A stretch of 64,000 bases of DNA, from the NCBI GenBank assembly GCA_964304625.1, contig OZ199839.1:7502001-7566000 (forward strand), given 5' to 3'. Both the position numbers and the translations under genes were made by a program. Source of the stretch: Kudoa neothunni (taxonomy: Eukaryota > Cnidaria). Under the pieces are notes generated by a model. The model had not been told where the DNA came from. It saw only the letters and a list, made by a program, of their open reading frames with translations, and ran no database searches. This document shows positions 35,893 to 48,134 of the stretch, in pieces. Position 1 is the stretch's first letter. The number at the start of each line of letters is the position of its first letter.

Positions 35893-35938
35893 CTTAGTTT
35901 TAAGTTAAGTTAAGTTAAGCTAAGCTAAGTTAAGTTAA
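35893..35938. repeat. TTAAG minisatellite
   Basis: About eight pentamers of TTAAG (two written as CTAAG) in tandem, inside piggyBac 3. It is pentameric like arthropod TTAGG but differs in sequence. Confidence 0.8.
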
Positions 35939-36345
35939 AAAAGGAATAAAACATTAAAACAAAAATTTTTAGGCGCGAAAATTAAAAAAATAAATAATTT
36001 GCAAATATAAACTTATATTAAATCGATATTGTAAAAATGAAACAAAATAACGTTCGTTCATATAATTTCTATGTTTAATATAAATTTATTATTTTCAAAA
36101 TTGTTATTTTATGATTGTAATTGGCGGTTTAATTCAGATGGCGTATTGATTTATTGGAAAAAACCCATTATAATAAACATATAAATATAAATCAATAAAT
36201 GTTTCTATTTGTGACTAAAAACGATGATTTAACGTAAAAAATAAAAAATAATTCAATCTTTTACAATACGAAACTGAAATACATGTTCAAACTGTATATG
36301 CCATCTCATTATAATGACATTATTTCTAATCGTATTGTCTAAAAT

Positions 36346-38068
36346 CTAAATAGGTAAATTATACAAATATGATTTATTTTGCAGATATAATAAAATTTTA
36401 ATAAAAAATTTTAAGTGCGGTGAAAAATATGGTGAAATAAAATTGACAAATAATACAATATATTTTATTTTTTGTAACACACATCGCACTCTATATTCCA
36501 ATTCTGTGAGTTTCGCAGAAAAATTTGTCGCAACTTGAACAAATTCTCCTGCTTTTTTGTTTATTGAGCACATATGGCATGTACCTCTTTCAGATGGACG
36601 TTCTTCCTTTTTATTGGGATGGTTTTAAAATTGATATCATCGTTTCCAAACAATTCTTCCGCTAATATTTTTGAAAACTCTCTTCGGGATTGGTTTTTAT
36701 GAGTATTTTTGAATTGCTGGTTTCGATAAACTTACGAAAGCTATGCATTATAGGCGACTATACCGACAATGTTAAAGAAAATCGCTAACGGCGAATGACT
36801 TTTTCTGTGGAATAGCAGCGGAAATTCGGTAAAGCGTAACCACCCCTCCTTTAGTTTGCATGTAATAATTTATGATGACTGGTTTTTGAGAGTCAGGATC
36901 AACATTACAACCTCGATGTGTGGAATTTAAAAGTAACATGGATCTATTTTTCTTGGGATTGTATTTTACAAAGGTAAATTTACCCTGAAATAAAAATTTC
37001 TCATCGTATGGTATTCCCTTTCGTGATTGAAATTCAGCTGTGAGAAATTTTTTATTTTTACGGATAGTCCGCATAATTGTTGTTTTCTGTGACAATGTGG
37101 TAAAAAAATTGTCCGTGGTAATGTTACGACCGTTTTTTAAATTAGCTGTAATTAGATTGTTTACCACATTTTCACATTGGTTGGTTTCAACAACGCCGTT
37201 CTCCCTGCTAATATATATCTTTGCATTATATAAATATTTGTTTGTTGCATCACACAATATCACACAGTGCCCATATTTTTATCCCATACTTGCCAGACTT
37301 AGAAGGAACGAACATTTAGAAGGGCAGCGACCTCTAAATGTGACAAGCTGTTCATTTACAGTCAATTGGGAAGATGGGTTGTAACTTTGTTTACACGTCT
37401 TTATAAACTCATCAAATATATATCTGTTGGAGAAAAGTTTATCCTCTCTATCCCTGGTTCTTCTATTGTCGAATCTGAGACAAGTTGCACAATCTACAAA
37501 GCGATTTCTTGTTCTTTTTGCAATTAGTGACTGAAGGCTATATTTTTCAGCCCAAAATTCTCGGATGTTTTCATTTTTGCTTTTCTTACGTCAATTAATA
37601 AGATGGTTCCAACAAAAATTTCAACTCGGCCATAATTATCTTTTTGACATCGGGTTTTTTCTCGCTCAATAAATTTGTTGGTACAATACTGGATCTCTTC
37701 TAACATTTTATTGGTCAACAAATTATTAAAAGCCCTCATAGGAGTTTGGCAATTCTGAAAAGCTTTTTTTGTAAATGCCGCTTTTACATTATAAATATTG
37801 TCCGCTGTACGCCTCCGTTCAACTCTATTTGGAGGTTTATGCTATTTTTATCCATCTTTGGAGACAACAAAAGGACATGGGTCATATCTTCAATGCTCTT
37901 ATCGCTATCATAATCATCATCGTCGTCGTCGTCATTGCTGGCTGGCTGGCTGGCTGGCTCATTAATTATTTCACCCACCCAAATCCTCCGAACCACTTTC
38001 GATATGTAGTGTGTCGTTAGAATTTTCATAATCGTTTTAAAAAAAATATGTTCTTTGCCAGAATTCAT
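36346..38068 (-). pseudogene. piggyBac 3 transposase, decayed
   Basis: The N terminus near 38,068 (MNSGKEHIFF) leads into an acidic run of Asp (about 37,930). This is followed by NNLLTNKMLEEIQYCTNKFI, then SQLTVNEQLVTFRGR where functional enzymes have DEQ, so the first catalytic Asp is Asn. ILCDATNKYLYN, NITTDNFFTTL (second Asp intact) and KKNRSMLLLNSTHRG follow. The C-terminal Cys-rich part begins near CHMCSINK. The longest open piece is 36,772-37,263. Several stops and shifts separate the pieces. Loss of the first Asp together with the breaks argues against activity. Confidence 0.8.
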
Positions 38069-38454
38069 TTTTAAAACAAATTTAATGTTGAGCTCGCAAG
38101 CTTGTCATAAAACAAATTCAATTAACATTTTCTGTTAAACATATAATTAGTCGTAAATTGTTTATGAAATATAATATTCAATTTGGAATAATGTAATTAT
38201 AGTACAAAATATTAATTTCGTTAACAATTACACGTGGACCGAAATGGTTCATCTCAGGTATTTACGTAACTTTTTTTGTTTACTTATTTCTACAACAATT
38301 CTCAAAACTTACAGCTCTATTATTTTAAAATGTAATAAAGCATAATTACAGCATAAAATAGGAATATATAAAAAAAGTTTACAAAAATGTATGCAAAAAG
38401 ATATTAAGAATTTTATCTCTCGTCGTCCACCCCAGGTATTCGAGGGTTAATAAG

Positions 38455-40095
38455 TGACACATACGTACCAGGTAGATTCCGGTAAAATCTTCAAATTCGT
38501 TTTGTAAGTCCTGACCAATACAATATAGTCATAAATTGACGAAAAGTCTTAAAATAAAGGATTTTTAAATTAAGAAATATTATGTAATTAGAAGACCGAC
38601 AAACTGATATTGTCGGAGGTTTATTCAATTCAAGGTAATATCTGTATCTCAGGGAATGAATATCTCTAAAATCATTGCACATAATTTATGCATATTTTGC
38701 ATATCATCTAATATTTACTTGACCTAATTTTTTGTAAGTTTTCAAAAATTTTGTAGAAGAATAATTTTTCAGGAATGAAACCATCCTGATTCCATCAATA
38801 ACCTAATATCATTATTATATATTGTTATATATTATGTTTCGATAAGTAGACAATTCATAATTTTTTAACTACAAAATAAGTTTAAGAAAATTCATTACCG
38901 GGGTTTATCGTATTATTTTGTATTTCTAAAAATGGAATGTGTGATGACTTGAATAAATGAGGTAGAAATCATAAAATATAAGCTATCAAAATGGATAAAA
39001 GAATTTTATGTGTAATATTAATTTTTAACTTTTATTGATATAATGAATTGTTTTTATACCATTTATATCCTTAATTGATGTTAAACGACCTCCTCGTTTC
39101 CTTCCAATTTATATCAATTTCGATGAAAGTGTGAGGTCTAAAAAATTAAACAAAAATAATATGTTAATGTTAACTTTTAGTAAAGGTTATTATATGCTAT
39201 TTTTAGATTTATAACTACTACTTAATTGTTTCTTATGGGGTTTTAAATCATTGTATGTGCCAAGTTTGTCTTTTTGATGGATGAGATTCCTATTAAATCA
39301 ACAGAAGACTCTTAATTTTCAATTTCAGTAATTAAATAAAAATATGTTATTTTATTTTAGTTCTACACACATCTTAAACTATATTAAATTTTTAATATTA
39401 TATTTACCAAAAAATAATCAATGATTTTGAGGAAACGATCGATAAAACGCCATTATGATTTTTAGTTATTTGTCCGAATATACCAATAGATCTTATAAAT
39501 TTATTAAAAAGTTCGCCACAAAATTCAGAAGTTGTATTATCCCACACCATCTAAGGGATTTTTTTATTTTAAAACGATTTTATCTTTCAACAATGGTACA
39601 AACATTTTATTATTTCCTATTATAGGACATTCATTTAAAAACCTCTTGCCATATGACTATTTCCGCCGCCAAATACACATTTTTTTAGAATAGAATAGTA
39701 ATATTTGTGATATTCGGAATTTTAATTATTCACATTATATTATGACAACAGAACGGTCTTACAAGGACATAAACCATAGTCCATATATGTTATATAAGCA
39801 CCCTAGAACTCATCTTTTACCACTCCAACCACCAGGAATAAAATGAGAAACAAAATACTACTAAAATAAAAGTGAATTATTTATATCGACCAATCTAAAA
39901 AGGTATAATACTATTTTATCGAAAATTTTGGAAATATATGATAGTTACACTTTATTATTAATGGATTCAGGTTGGGTACACTGCTACAATTTTATTCTTC
40001 TTCAAGTTTTTGTTAAATGGCATAAAATTAAGTTAAGTAAATATTAGATAATATGTAAGATATGAATAAAGTATGTAGAGTAGTTTTTGAGAAAT
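38455..40095. other. AT-rich intergenic stretch
   Basis: No gene, RNA or repeat recognised; open stretches are short and without motifs. Confidence 0.4.
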
Positions 40096-40105
40096 TCATT
40101 TCTTG

Positions 40106-40655
40106 ATTTTTTTTTTGTTTACAGGGTCAAACACCTGGTACAACTTGTTAGGTTTTGGAGTTCGAACTTGGAATGGCCTTTTCCATTTACGTTGTAGGCA
40201 TCGCAACATCATTTGAATATTAAGGCGACTTAAGTTTATGCGGTAGTGTGGGATTTCACCCACTAAACCTCCTCGTTTTGGAGCAAACATAACCTGGATT
40301 AACCCAGAATTAGTCTGGGAAAGTCGTCTGAATGCGGGCGTCAGTTCTACATTCAGACGCTCTACTGGATATTATTTCATCTCTGTATCTTGGCTTTTAT
40401 GAGCGCCCTGGTTCTACCCTTCCGCCAGGCTTCCTTCTCAGCTGCAAGCAAGACCACGATGAATCGTAGATCCTCGCAATTACTACATTCTTCCTACTTA
40501 GTTTCGAGTTAGGAGTACAGGAACGCCAGGACTAGATTTCGAATTCGAAAACTCATGGTATGCGATCTCGACCTCACACAACTCTGCTATATCGTCCACA
40601 CTTAATTCATTAATTGCGATATGGTCTGAGCGCGATCCGATTATCAGGTGGCTGA
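40106..40655 (-). repeat. SINE, copy 2, inverted relative to copy 1
   Basis: Read on the minus strand it has CGCTCAGACCATAT near its head, the shared block CCCACACTACCGCATAAAC in the middle and the tail TGTAAACAAAAAAAAAA. These match the copy at 4,032-4,456 in order. It is longer (about 550 bp) because of extra sequence between head and shared block, and it contains GTTCGAACTCC (near 40,160), a B-box-like word. It is clearly GC-richer than its surroundings. A minus-strand open stretch at 40,096-40,290 is a by-product of the SINE. Confidence 0.7.
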
Positions 40656-40669
40656 AATATAGCCATTCT

Positions 40670-41355
40670 TAATGTTTATTAATTACACACAGTAACGTTG
40701 CAGATGTATTATTTAAAAATATGTACATGATAAATAGAATAAATGATATATTTAATATAATGATAATCAATTATACCAAACGACGCTACAGATGCGTCAT
40801 TTTAGATATTTACTTGTAATATATAAGAGTTATTATATCAAATAAAGTCTTCTAATTCCAAGGAACTAACTATTCACCAAATTTGGGCTAAATGTAAGAG
40901 ACATATTATATCAAAAAATATTACAAAAACGCAAACGTTGGAATATTTTTATATCAAATAACATTAAAATCATATTTACAGATACTTATTTAAAGTAATC
41001 ACATAATCTATATACATTTGTGTTTTCCAACTTGGGATACGCACGCTGATTTCAAGAGATCCAAGACTAAGTTTTTAAGAGTAAATACTTAGTCTTTCGT
41101 AAATTGTTAGTCATAATAAAATCCCACTTCCAAAGCATAATTCTGGAACAATAGTATCATAAATATAAATTAACGTGGTTAACATATATTATTTCACGAC
41201 CATCATGTAATGTTTTCCAATAAAGATAAACGAATGGCGCATATTTATTAAAATGTTAAACTTTCTTTTAAAAATATCAATGAAAATTTAAAAAAAGCTA
41301 TGTAACGCTGAAATAGCAGAGGAGGTTTGTTTAACTTTGATTCGTATATATTTTT
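40670..41355. other. Intergenic, no feature recognised
   Basis: AT-rich, no motif. It may contain the end of the IS630-like element that follows, but no terminal repeat was paired. Confidence 0.35.
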
Positions 41356-41360
41356 TATTT

Positions 41361-42260
41361 CTAATTATTAATTTCTTCTTTGTGCAAGGAGGCCGAGAAA
41401 CAAGATTTTGAATGCTTTACAGAATTCGCACGGTTCGCTTCTGTTATTTCTGCTGGGATTTTTCTAATATATTGGAGCAGCTCTAAATGTGTTTTGGGTC
41501 TCATCCGTTTCATAATAATTTTAAGTTGTCCAAATACCTCCCAAATTGGATTAGGGAATGGAGAATAGGGTAGTAACAACAGCAGTTTATAGAGGCTGTT
41601 TTCAATCAATGCTTTTACATTTTTGGTTTTGTGGAATGCAACGTTATCCATTATTAAAATGAATTTTTCTAATGAATTTTTTTCCAAATTTTCGAAAAGA
41701 TCCGTTAAAAATGAGGAAGAAACAAATTGGTTTACATCACTTGTGTGAATTTTAAATCCCCAAATCTTTTATAAAAAAAAACTTTATGCTCGTATCTTAA
41801 TGAAATAGTTCTAAGGGAATGACTGTCCACTGGCACTAATGCTATCTTATTCAGGGTATAGTGGAATTTGTTCAACACCCTGAAGTAGGTTTGTAAAGAA
41901 ACCCGAATGGAGTATTTCTCGAAGACCTTTTCGATTAATGGTTTAAGGGATAGCGTAAAATTGTCATCCACCTCATTAATAATAAATTGTTTTTTATCAG
42001 CATTCAGTAATGAATGGCGATCTCCACTTGTTGCTAGTCTTTCTTCTGTTCCCATTTCATTTATCTTTTTGACAATTCTACTTATCGTAGATTCGTGAAT
42101 GCCCAGAGACTCAGATATTTGACGGTTGGTCTTCCCATTTTGAGTGGCTTTAGAAATTATATCGAAATATGAATACTTAGAGTTGTTGGAAAATCTTTTC
42201 CCTATCTTTCTTATTTACAATTTCGTATTTTCTTCTGATTTTACTAATAATTTCTAGTTC
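41361..42260 (-). pseudogene. IS630/Tc1-like transposase, nearly continuous but catalytically incomplete
   Basis: The N-terminal helix-turn-helix reads NRQISESLGIHESTISRIVK, then GDRHSLLNADKKQFI and SLKPLIEKVFEKYSIRV. The catalytic end has FILIMDNVAFHKTKNVK (second Asp) and LLPYSPFPNPIWEVFGQLK (Glu). One frame change lies near 41,740, between GDLK and DVNQFVSSSF. The interval between RYEHKVFFYKRF and DVNQF is too short to hold the usual first-Asp strand, so part of the catalytic domain is deleted. A third, distinct IS630-type lineage in the window. Confidence 0.8.
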
Positions 42261-42439
42261 AACAGACATACCTGAATCTTAATTCTTAAAAACCGACTAG
42301 CGTGCGAGCCATGTTTGCACATTGGTCGTGAAATATTGTATACATAGGGTTTGTACTCATGTAGCTAAGTTGAGGTTTCGTGAATCAAAAACTATATGAA
42401 AGGAGTGGACATAAAACTGGTACATTATCGCCCACTTAC

Positions 42440-42448
42440 CAAATGTAT

Positions 42449-42492
<44 letters not shown>

Positions 42493-42495
42493 GTA
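42440..42495. repeat. TA microsatellite
   Basis: Long TA run with two TG interruptions, between the IS630-like element and GMPPB. Confidence 0.9.
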
Positions 42496-43001
42496 TATGA
42501 CACATGGTGATACTTAATATATTGAAAACGAAACTAAAAACTCAAGTTTTTTCTAATCAGGGAAGATAGGAAGATATTCTATCAAAAGTCTAATAAATTA
42601 AACTGTCCATTGGCGAGTAAATTTTAGCGTAAAGTAATAACACAAAATAACTGTCGAGGGATTGGGAATTAATTAGAAAATAGAAAAATTCAGAAAATTT
42701 TTGTTTAATTTGAGATTTGAAACCAATTTAACTTCCACTTCTATTCGTCCCTATCCGTTTATAATAATAACAACGTAAACCCTGACCATAACTCTGAAAC
42801 TACGTCGTATCGAGGCCATACACAATATTATGTGGGCAATATTAACAAATGAGGGTGATTTTCTCCCTCTTATTTAAAGTCAATAGAAAAAAACAAAAAG
42901 GGACTTATAAAAATAATGATCCGTAATTGGGCCTTTCATAGGAAACAGAAAAATCATACGAAATTAATGTTGGTAGGATTGTCAACTCAAATCACCAGAA
43001 T

Positions 43002-44617
43002 TCACATTATGATTTCGCTGGTAAAATAAGAAGTTGTAATCGATTTGTGGGGTAATACTTTACATCCTCGAATGTAGATTTCATCGTTGACAGACACATC
43101 TTCACCAAGAACAGTGATATCTTCAAGTCTAGCCTATTGAGGAGATTGTTAGTCACACCTAGCAACTAACAAAATGGAATCATACCCAACAACCAATAGT
43201 GCACTTTGTACCAATAATACTGGTGTTTATGTAGGCATAGGATTTGATTCGTGAACCTCTCATTATCACGCAATTAGATAGAAAAGTCCCTACAAGATTA
43301 TTTATTGTATTGTTGTGCTTCAAATACTATTTACCATCTTCGATAATAGTATCAGGTCCAATAACCACATTAGGGCCGATACGACATCCTTTGCCAATAA
43401 TTGCTGTTGGATGCTTGAATAATTATTATTATCAACTGTAAGCGTAAGTGTGAAAAAAATATACCACAATAACATTCCCATTGATGGCAGCGGAAAAAGC
43501 AGCTTCATCACACAACAACGACTCATCGTTGATTGACATAAGATGCTCCAAATAAAGTTTCATACCTGTGAGATAGTCCTTAGGTTGGCCAATGTCCATC
43601 CAAAAACCTAAAAATCAAGTCAAGAAGTCATATTAAAGTGTATTTTTAAATTTTCATATTGAAAATCAATTTTAATGTACCTTTTAGATCGAATGCATAC
43701 AAATGACTCATCTTTACAATTTTTGGAAAGGTATCCTTTTCAATAGACGTGGGCTTGGGCTACAAACATGCGATATTGAATGTCGAAATTTGTAACTAAA
43801 TACTTCTATCAAATCAATAATTGATGGATTCAAAATATAAATTCCAGCGTTGATTTTGTTGGAAATAAATTTGGTGGGTTTCTCAACAAAGCTCAACACC
43901 TTTGAGGTTTCATCTGTGACAACCACCCCATATTTGGATGGTTCCAATACTTTGGTAACCTTAATGTGGAATGATGGAATTTTAATGTGGTAATACGCTA
44001 AATTTACGGCTATAGTAGTGGACTTGTTATGCTCTCTGTGAAAATTGAGCATGTCTTCGAGCGGGAATGTACAAATAACGTCACTATTGAGCACAAATAT
44101 AGGGTCTTCATCTGTTGTTAGATATTGTTTTGCCAGCGCAAGAGGTCCAGCTGTTAGAACCACATAAATAATACACAAACCCATTACAGCATAAAGTTAC
44201 CAGTTCCTAAGGGTTCTTTTTCTTCCGATAAAATAATTTCAACATTCAACTATCGAGATAATTAGAATCGAATTCTCACAGTTAATCGAGTGCATAGTTA
44301 GATTAATTGATAAGGAATACATTTTGGGCAATTTTTTGAATTTCTGCATCCAACATATTCGACATATAACTAACAGCTAACACTATTCGTTTGACGCCGA
44401 CCTAAAAGAAAGTGTGTGAGTTGTTGGTGTTTTGCTTTTTAATAATGCCAATCAAACTATCTAAATTCTCGAATGCTTCTCTCACCTGAACTAATGCTTC
44501 AACTTGATAGAAAAGAATTGGTTTGTTACAAAATTCGATAAGTGGTTTAGGAGTGGTCAATGTTAGGGGGCGCAATCGTGTTCCATAACCTCCAACCAAA
44601 ATCAAAGCTTTTAGCAT
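43002..44617 (-). CDS. GMPPB: Mannose-1-phosphate guanylyltransferase beta (GDP-mannose pyrophosphorylase)
   Basis: Ten exons (44486-44617, 44321-44401, 44201-44249, 44008-44150, 43804-43959, 43681-43759, 43465-43607, 43335-43413, 43186-43289, 43002-43133) with introns of 44-84 nt join in frame to 365 residues; human GMPPB has 360. The N-terminal nucleotidyltransferase domain shows [18 protein letters not shown] from residue 9, [45 protein letters not shown] and [16 protein letters not shown] left-handed beta-helix follows ([19 protein letters not shown]), ending EIIM-stop. It makes GDP-mannose from mannose-1-phosphate and GTP in the cytosol, for N-glycans, GPI anchors and O-mannose. All key motifs are intact. 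Confidence 0.95.
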
Positions 44618-44639
44618 TTGCACTTTTTATTTACCCTAC

Positions 44640-45860
44640 GACTTTAACCGAATTTCCTATTAACACAGCTTTTCACTGTCGGCCTTATGGTGATTACGTC
44701 GTAACCTGCTCAATTTAATCTAAAAACTGCTTGGATTTGATAAAAAATATTCTAATCTCACGTTCGTGTCGATGAAGCGCCGCGCGCCTTTCTTTCACTA
44801 CGAATTCAACGTGTTTATCTGAATAAGGGATTTCTCATTCAACTCTTTTATTATTTGTCATAAATTAGTTTTTTAACTTTTCGGCGCAATACATATTAAT
44901 TACAAAACAAGTGGAGAATTAAGAAACTGAATGACAATGTCATGTCGGTGACGTGTCACTCCGATAGAAAGAAAATCTCAAGCAAAACACTAATGTTTGG
45001 GGTGGAAAGATCTCCGCAAACATAGTTATTCCCTCAAGTAAAATGAGTTTACGCATGAATATCCTTTGAGTCAACGACTGGTACTCGTCAACAACGCCAG
45101 AACTCATGTTTAAGAACATTATTTTGGATCTGTTTGGCGTCTAACAATAATTACAAATGGTAAAGCTGGTAACATATGTGGCTTACATAATACAAACAGA
45201 ATATTTTAATATTATCAGGAGAATATTAAAATTTAAATACATTGAATAACTGGTTCACTCACTCCTCTGGGGAGTAAAAGATTATCGCATTAACATTCAA
45301 TTCAGTTCGAAATTTACATCCTCAACATAAATTTGAATTAATGAAATATCACTTACATTTCAAATAAACTAAAGTTGATTTTTTTTAAAGATATAAAAAT
45401 TAAGTTCTAAAACAAACCTTTAATAAAATAATGTTGCGTGCGCATGTGACACGAAAAATCGATTTATTATGGAAGTAATCGATTGGAAAATTTATTTATT
45501 TACTAATTTGTTAAAATAAAAATATTTAAAAAGGGGAATAATATATAAATGTCATTTTCAGAATGAAGGGGGATTGAAGTGACGCTGTGTAATAGCATTT
45601 CTTTATAGCTTGGTCTGCAACAATAACATCATTATTTTATATCACAAATTTTGGAATATAAACAGATTTTTAGGGGTTTCATGTCTAAGGCCGCCCACAA
45701 GGTGTAATAATTTCGGCTGTAATATAACTAAGGTTGGTAATTTTCGAGGTTTTTTTCCAAATATATTTCAAAATCTCGAGAAACCCCCTTCTACATCAAT
45801 ATATCTTGATAAAGTTTCGAAACAGTGAGGAAATCATTTTACACTTTATTCTTTATTACA
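44640..45860. other. Upstream of GMPPB, no other gene seen
   Basis: Contains the unplaced GMPPB promoter. Slightly GC-richer near 44,760-44,800 (GAAGCGCCGCGCGCC). No ORF with a family motif. Confidence 0.35.
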
Positions 45861-45869
45861 GAAATCAAT

Positions 45870-46440
45870 CTTTGAGGGTCGAATTGAATCTTTTATCATT
45901 TACATAACGTGTAGTGTTCGTTATTAACCTCGATCCTCTCTTTATCTACCAAAAAGAAATAAAGACAATCAACATTTAATATATCAATAGTAACTGGAGT
46001 GTTTGGATCAACATATTTCACCGGTTGAAAAATTTAAAGAGATGGAGAAGTCTCCTTAAAATTTTCGAGTATTTATCGATTAATTTCTTCATTTATGGCA
46101 TCACAGAAATTTTCACATTAAAATATCAAATTTTTTCAAGATTCAAGTGGAATAAAGCCAATGATATCTTATGAATTTGGATCAAACTATCTCCCTTAAT
46201 TACAAAGTCATCCTTTATCGAATCAAAAATCCGTGATTTAAAATGCTCGTTTGTTGTAGTAATTCTGAGAAATTATACGACACAGTACAAGCATCAATTA
46301 AAAAATTAAAAAAAAAGTTAGGCATAATAAGGCTATCAGATTGTATCACCAAAAATTCGTCAAGTCCTTTGCAATATTTACAGACTGGTGAATCCTCAAT
46401 GGCTTCAAATTCGTTCCATTCCATCAAGTAATTGGTCAAT
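45870..46440 (-). CDS. Possible exons of an unrecognised protein
   Basis: A minus-strand segment 46,215-46,440 reads LMEWNEFEAIEDSPVCKYCK and on through FNFLIDACTVSYNFSELLQQ. It is followed in another frame by IFDSIKDDFVIKGDSLIQIH and SLALFHLNLEK, then near 45,910-46,030 by VDPNTPVTIDILNVDCLYFF. These look protein-like but the joins were not resolved and I recognise no family. It could be a host gene end or an old transposon. Confidence 0.25.
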
Positions 46441-46449
46441 GAGCTACTT

Positions 46450-48130
46450 ACTATAAAACAAAAAATGTTTTTATTATTTCCAGTTATTTAATCATTGTTA
46501 CATGGTTTGCAAAACTAAAGATAGTAAATTATAGCTATATAATTATCGAAAAAATTAATCCGTAAAAGATGTCAAATAATTCAATCATGCGGGAATGATA
46601 AATAAATAAAATAATGAGGAGTCCAAATTATGTTATTTGTTCTCTAAAAATACCCATTAAATGTTGTGTTTGTTCATGAGTTAAAGAGTCGTGCATGATT
46701 TCATAATTTAATCCACAATTCAGAAAATGGGGTACGTACTATCTTCTTACACGTGACTTTTCTATTTTTCGTTTATTTAAAGAAATTATGATTGTAAATT
46801 ATTTAGAAGTAATATTTTCACTATAATTTAATTTTATCGGTCTGTACTTAATAAAAAACACCTAAATACGTACGTGTGATTCATTTCTGTAGGTAGTGCA
46901 CCACAAATATGAAATAACTTATTTGATGATTGTTCGTTGATGAAGATAGATTAAATAATAAATTTATATAGTTATTAGTGTTAGCGAATGCAATAATGCT
47001 CATAAAAACAATACTACACAACAGGTCAACTACTATTAGTCACCTGTACTCTAACGATATACGATACATATACACGCCATTACATATAATATAAAGTATG
47101 CACTAACAGTTAGGTTTCTTGTGAATTGAATCAATAATAGAATCATACTTTGAATAGAATTAAATTTTAATAAAGTCTACTGTGAGATTCTCGATTATAC
47201 GTGAAATCACTTGCATGATGTTAATATTTAATTGGTACGAAACTTTATTCGTCGTCTTATTATAAATCTGTTTATTAATAGATTAATTCTTCAACAAATT
47301 TGAAATTTATATATAAATAAATTTTTAATATTATTACAATGACTAGAATTATATATACATAACACAATAATTATTAGGAAACTAATAAAAACACCTTAAA
47401 TTAAGCAATCCCCCTCACCTACAATCACAATTTAGATCGATTTTTAAAAGTGCATACTTAATAGATTAACTGATTAAAATATAAATTATGTTTTATATTA
47501 TTTAAATTCTTTATAAATAATAATTTGGATTAAATATATTCATTTGAATCTAGTCAAATAATGTAGTCGGAGTATTATAAATAATACGATTTTGTTTACT
47601 CACCGCTTAAAAATCGCAATATATTATGCATAATTGAAAAAATTATAAATTAACCATATTGGTTTGAAAAATTGAGTACTTGATGTAAAGATATAAGGAT
47701 TCGATACTACAATTTTAATGAAATAATTTGTAAGAACCAAATACCCTTGGACACAGAATACAGAATAAAGAATATAGAACACAGAATAAAAAAAAATAAA
47801 AAATATAGAGTATAGAATAAAGAATACAGAATACAGAATAAGGTGTGGCGATAAACAGCGCCGTTGGAGTCGAAATTTAATTAGCTTGCTAAATGTAAGC
47901 TGCTTATGCTATTGATAAATCCAATTTCCTTGAACATTTTATATACATTTTATTTAGTTTTTGTATTTAATATAGGACAAACAACTTTTTTAATAGATAG
48001 ATAATTTTATAGATACTAGATTTCAACGTTTCTATTTGAGTTTATACTATAAAGTTTTGTACTCGAAAATAATAGTTTATTAAGCAATAAACAGATTAAA
48101 ATTAATAATTCGACAATTTTTCGGAAGTTT
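46450..48130. other. AT-rich intergenic with a short minisatellite
   Basis: No gene recognised. At 47,757-47,842 there is a degenerate tandem of ACAGAATA and AAGAATA units. The promoter of PPT1 must lie near the right edge. Confidence 0.45.
47757..47842. repeat. Degenerate AGAATA minisatellite
   Basis: About ten imperfect units around CAGAATA or AAGAATA in 86 bp. Confidence 0.75.
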
Positions 48131-48134
48131 GTGA

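Larger units (their letters stand above)
35756..38446 (-). mobile_element. piggyBac element 3, whole-length with TTAA target duplications
   Basis: CCCTCGAATACCTG at 35,756 is exactly mirrored at the other end (complement ending 38,446). Both sides are flanked by TTAA (35,752-35,755; 38,447-38,450). Total 2,691 bp. It carries one transposase on the minus strand and a TTAAG minisatellite near its 35.9-kb end. The exact 14-bp terminal match suggests a fairly recent insertion, although the coding region is already broken. Confidence 0.88.

Noticed and set aside
35893-35938. Interstitial telomere repeat
   Set aside because: The unit is TTAAG, not TTAGG or TTAGGG, and it lies inside a transposon end.
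37784-38068. Asp-rich protein as an independent gene
   Set aside because: It lies inside the piggyBac 3 ends and is the acidic N terminus of its transposase.
40096-40290. Minus-strand open stretch resembling a ribosomal protein tail (KKKIKK end)
   Set aside because: The segment lies within the SINE and ends in its poly(A) tail; the lysines are the A-rich tail translated.
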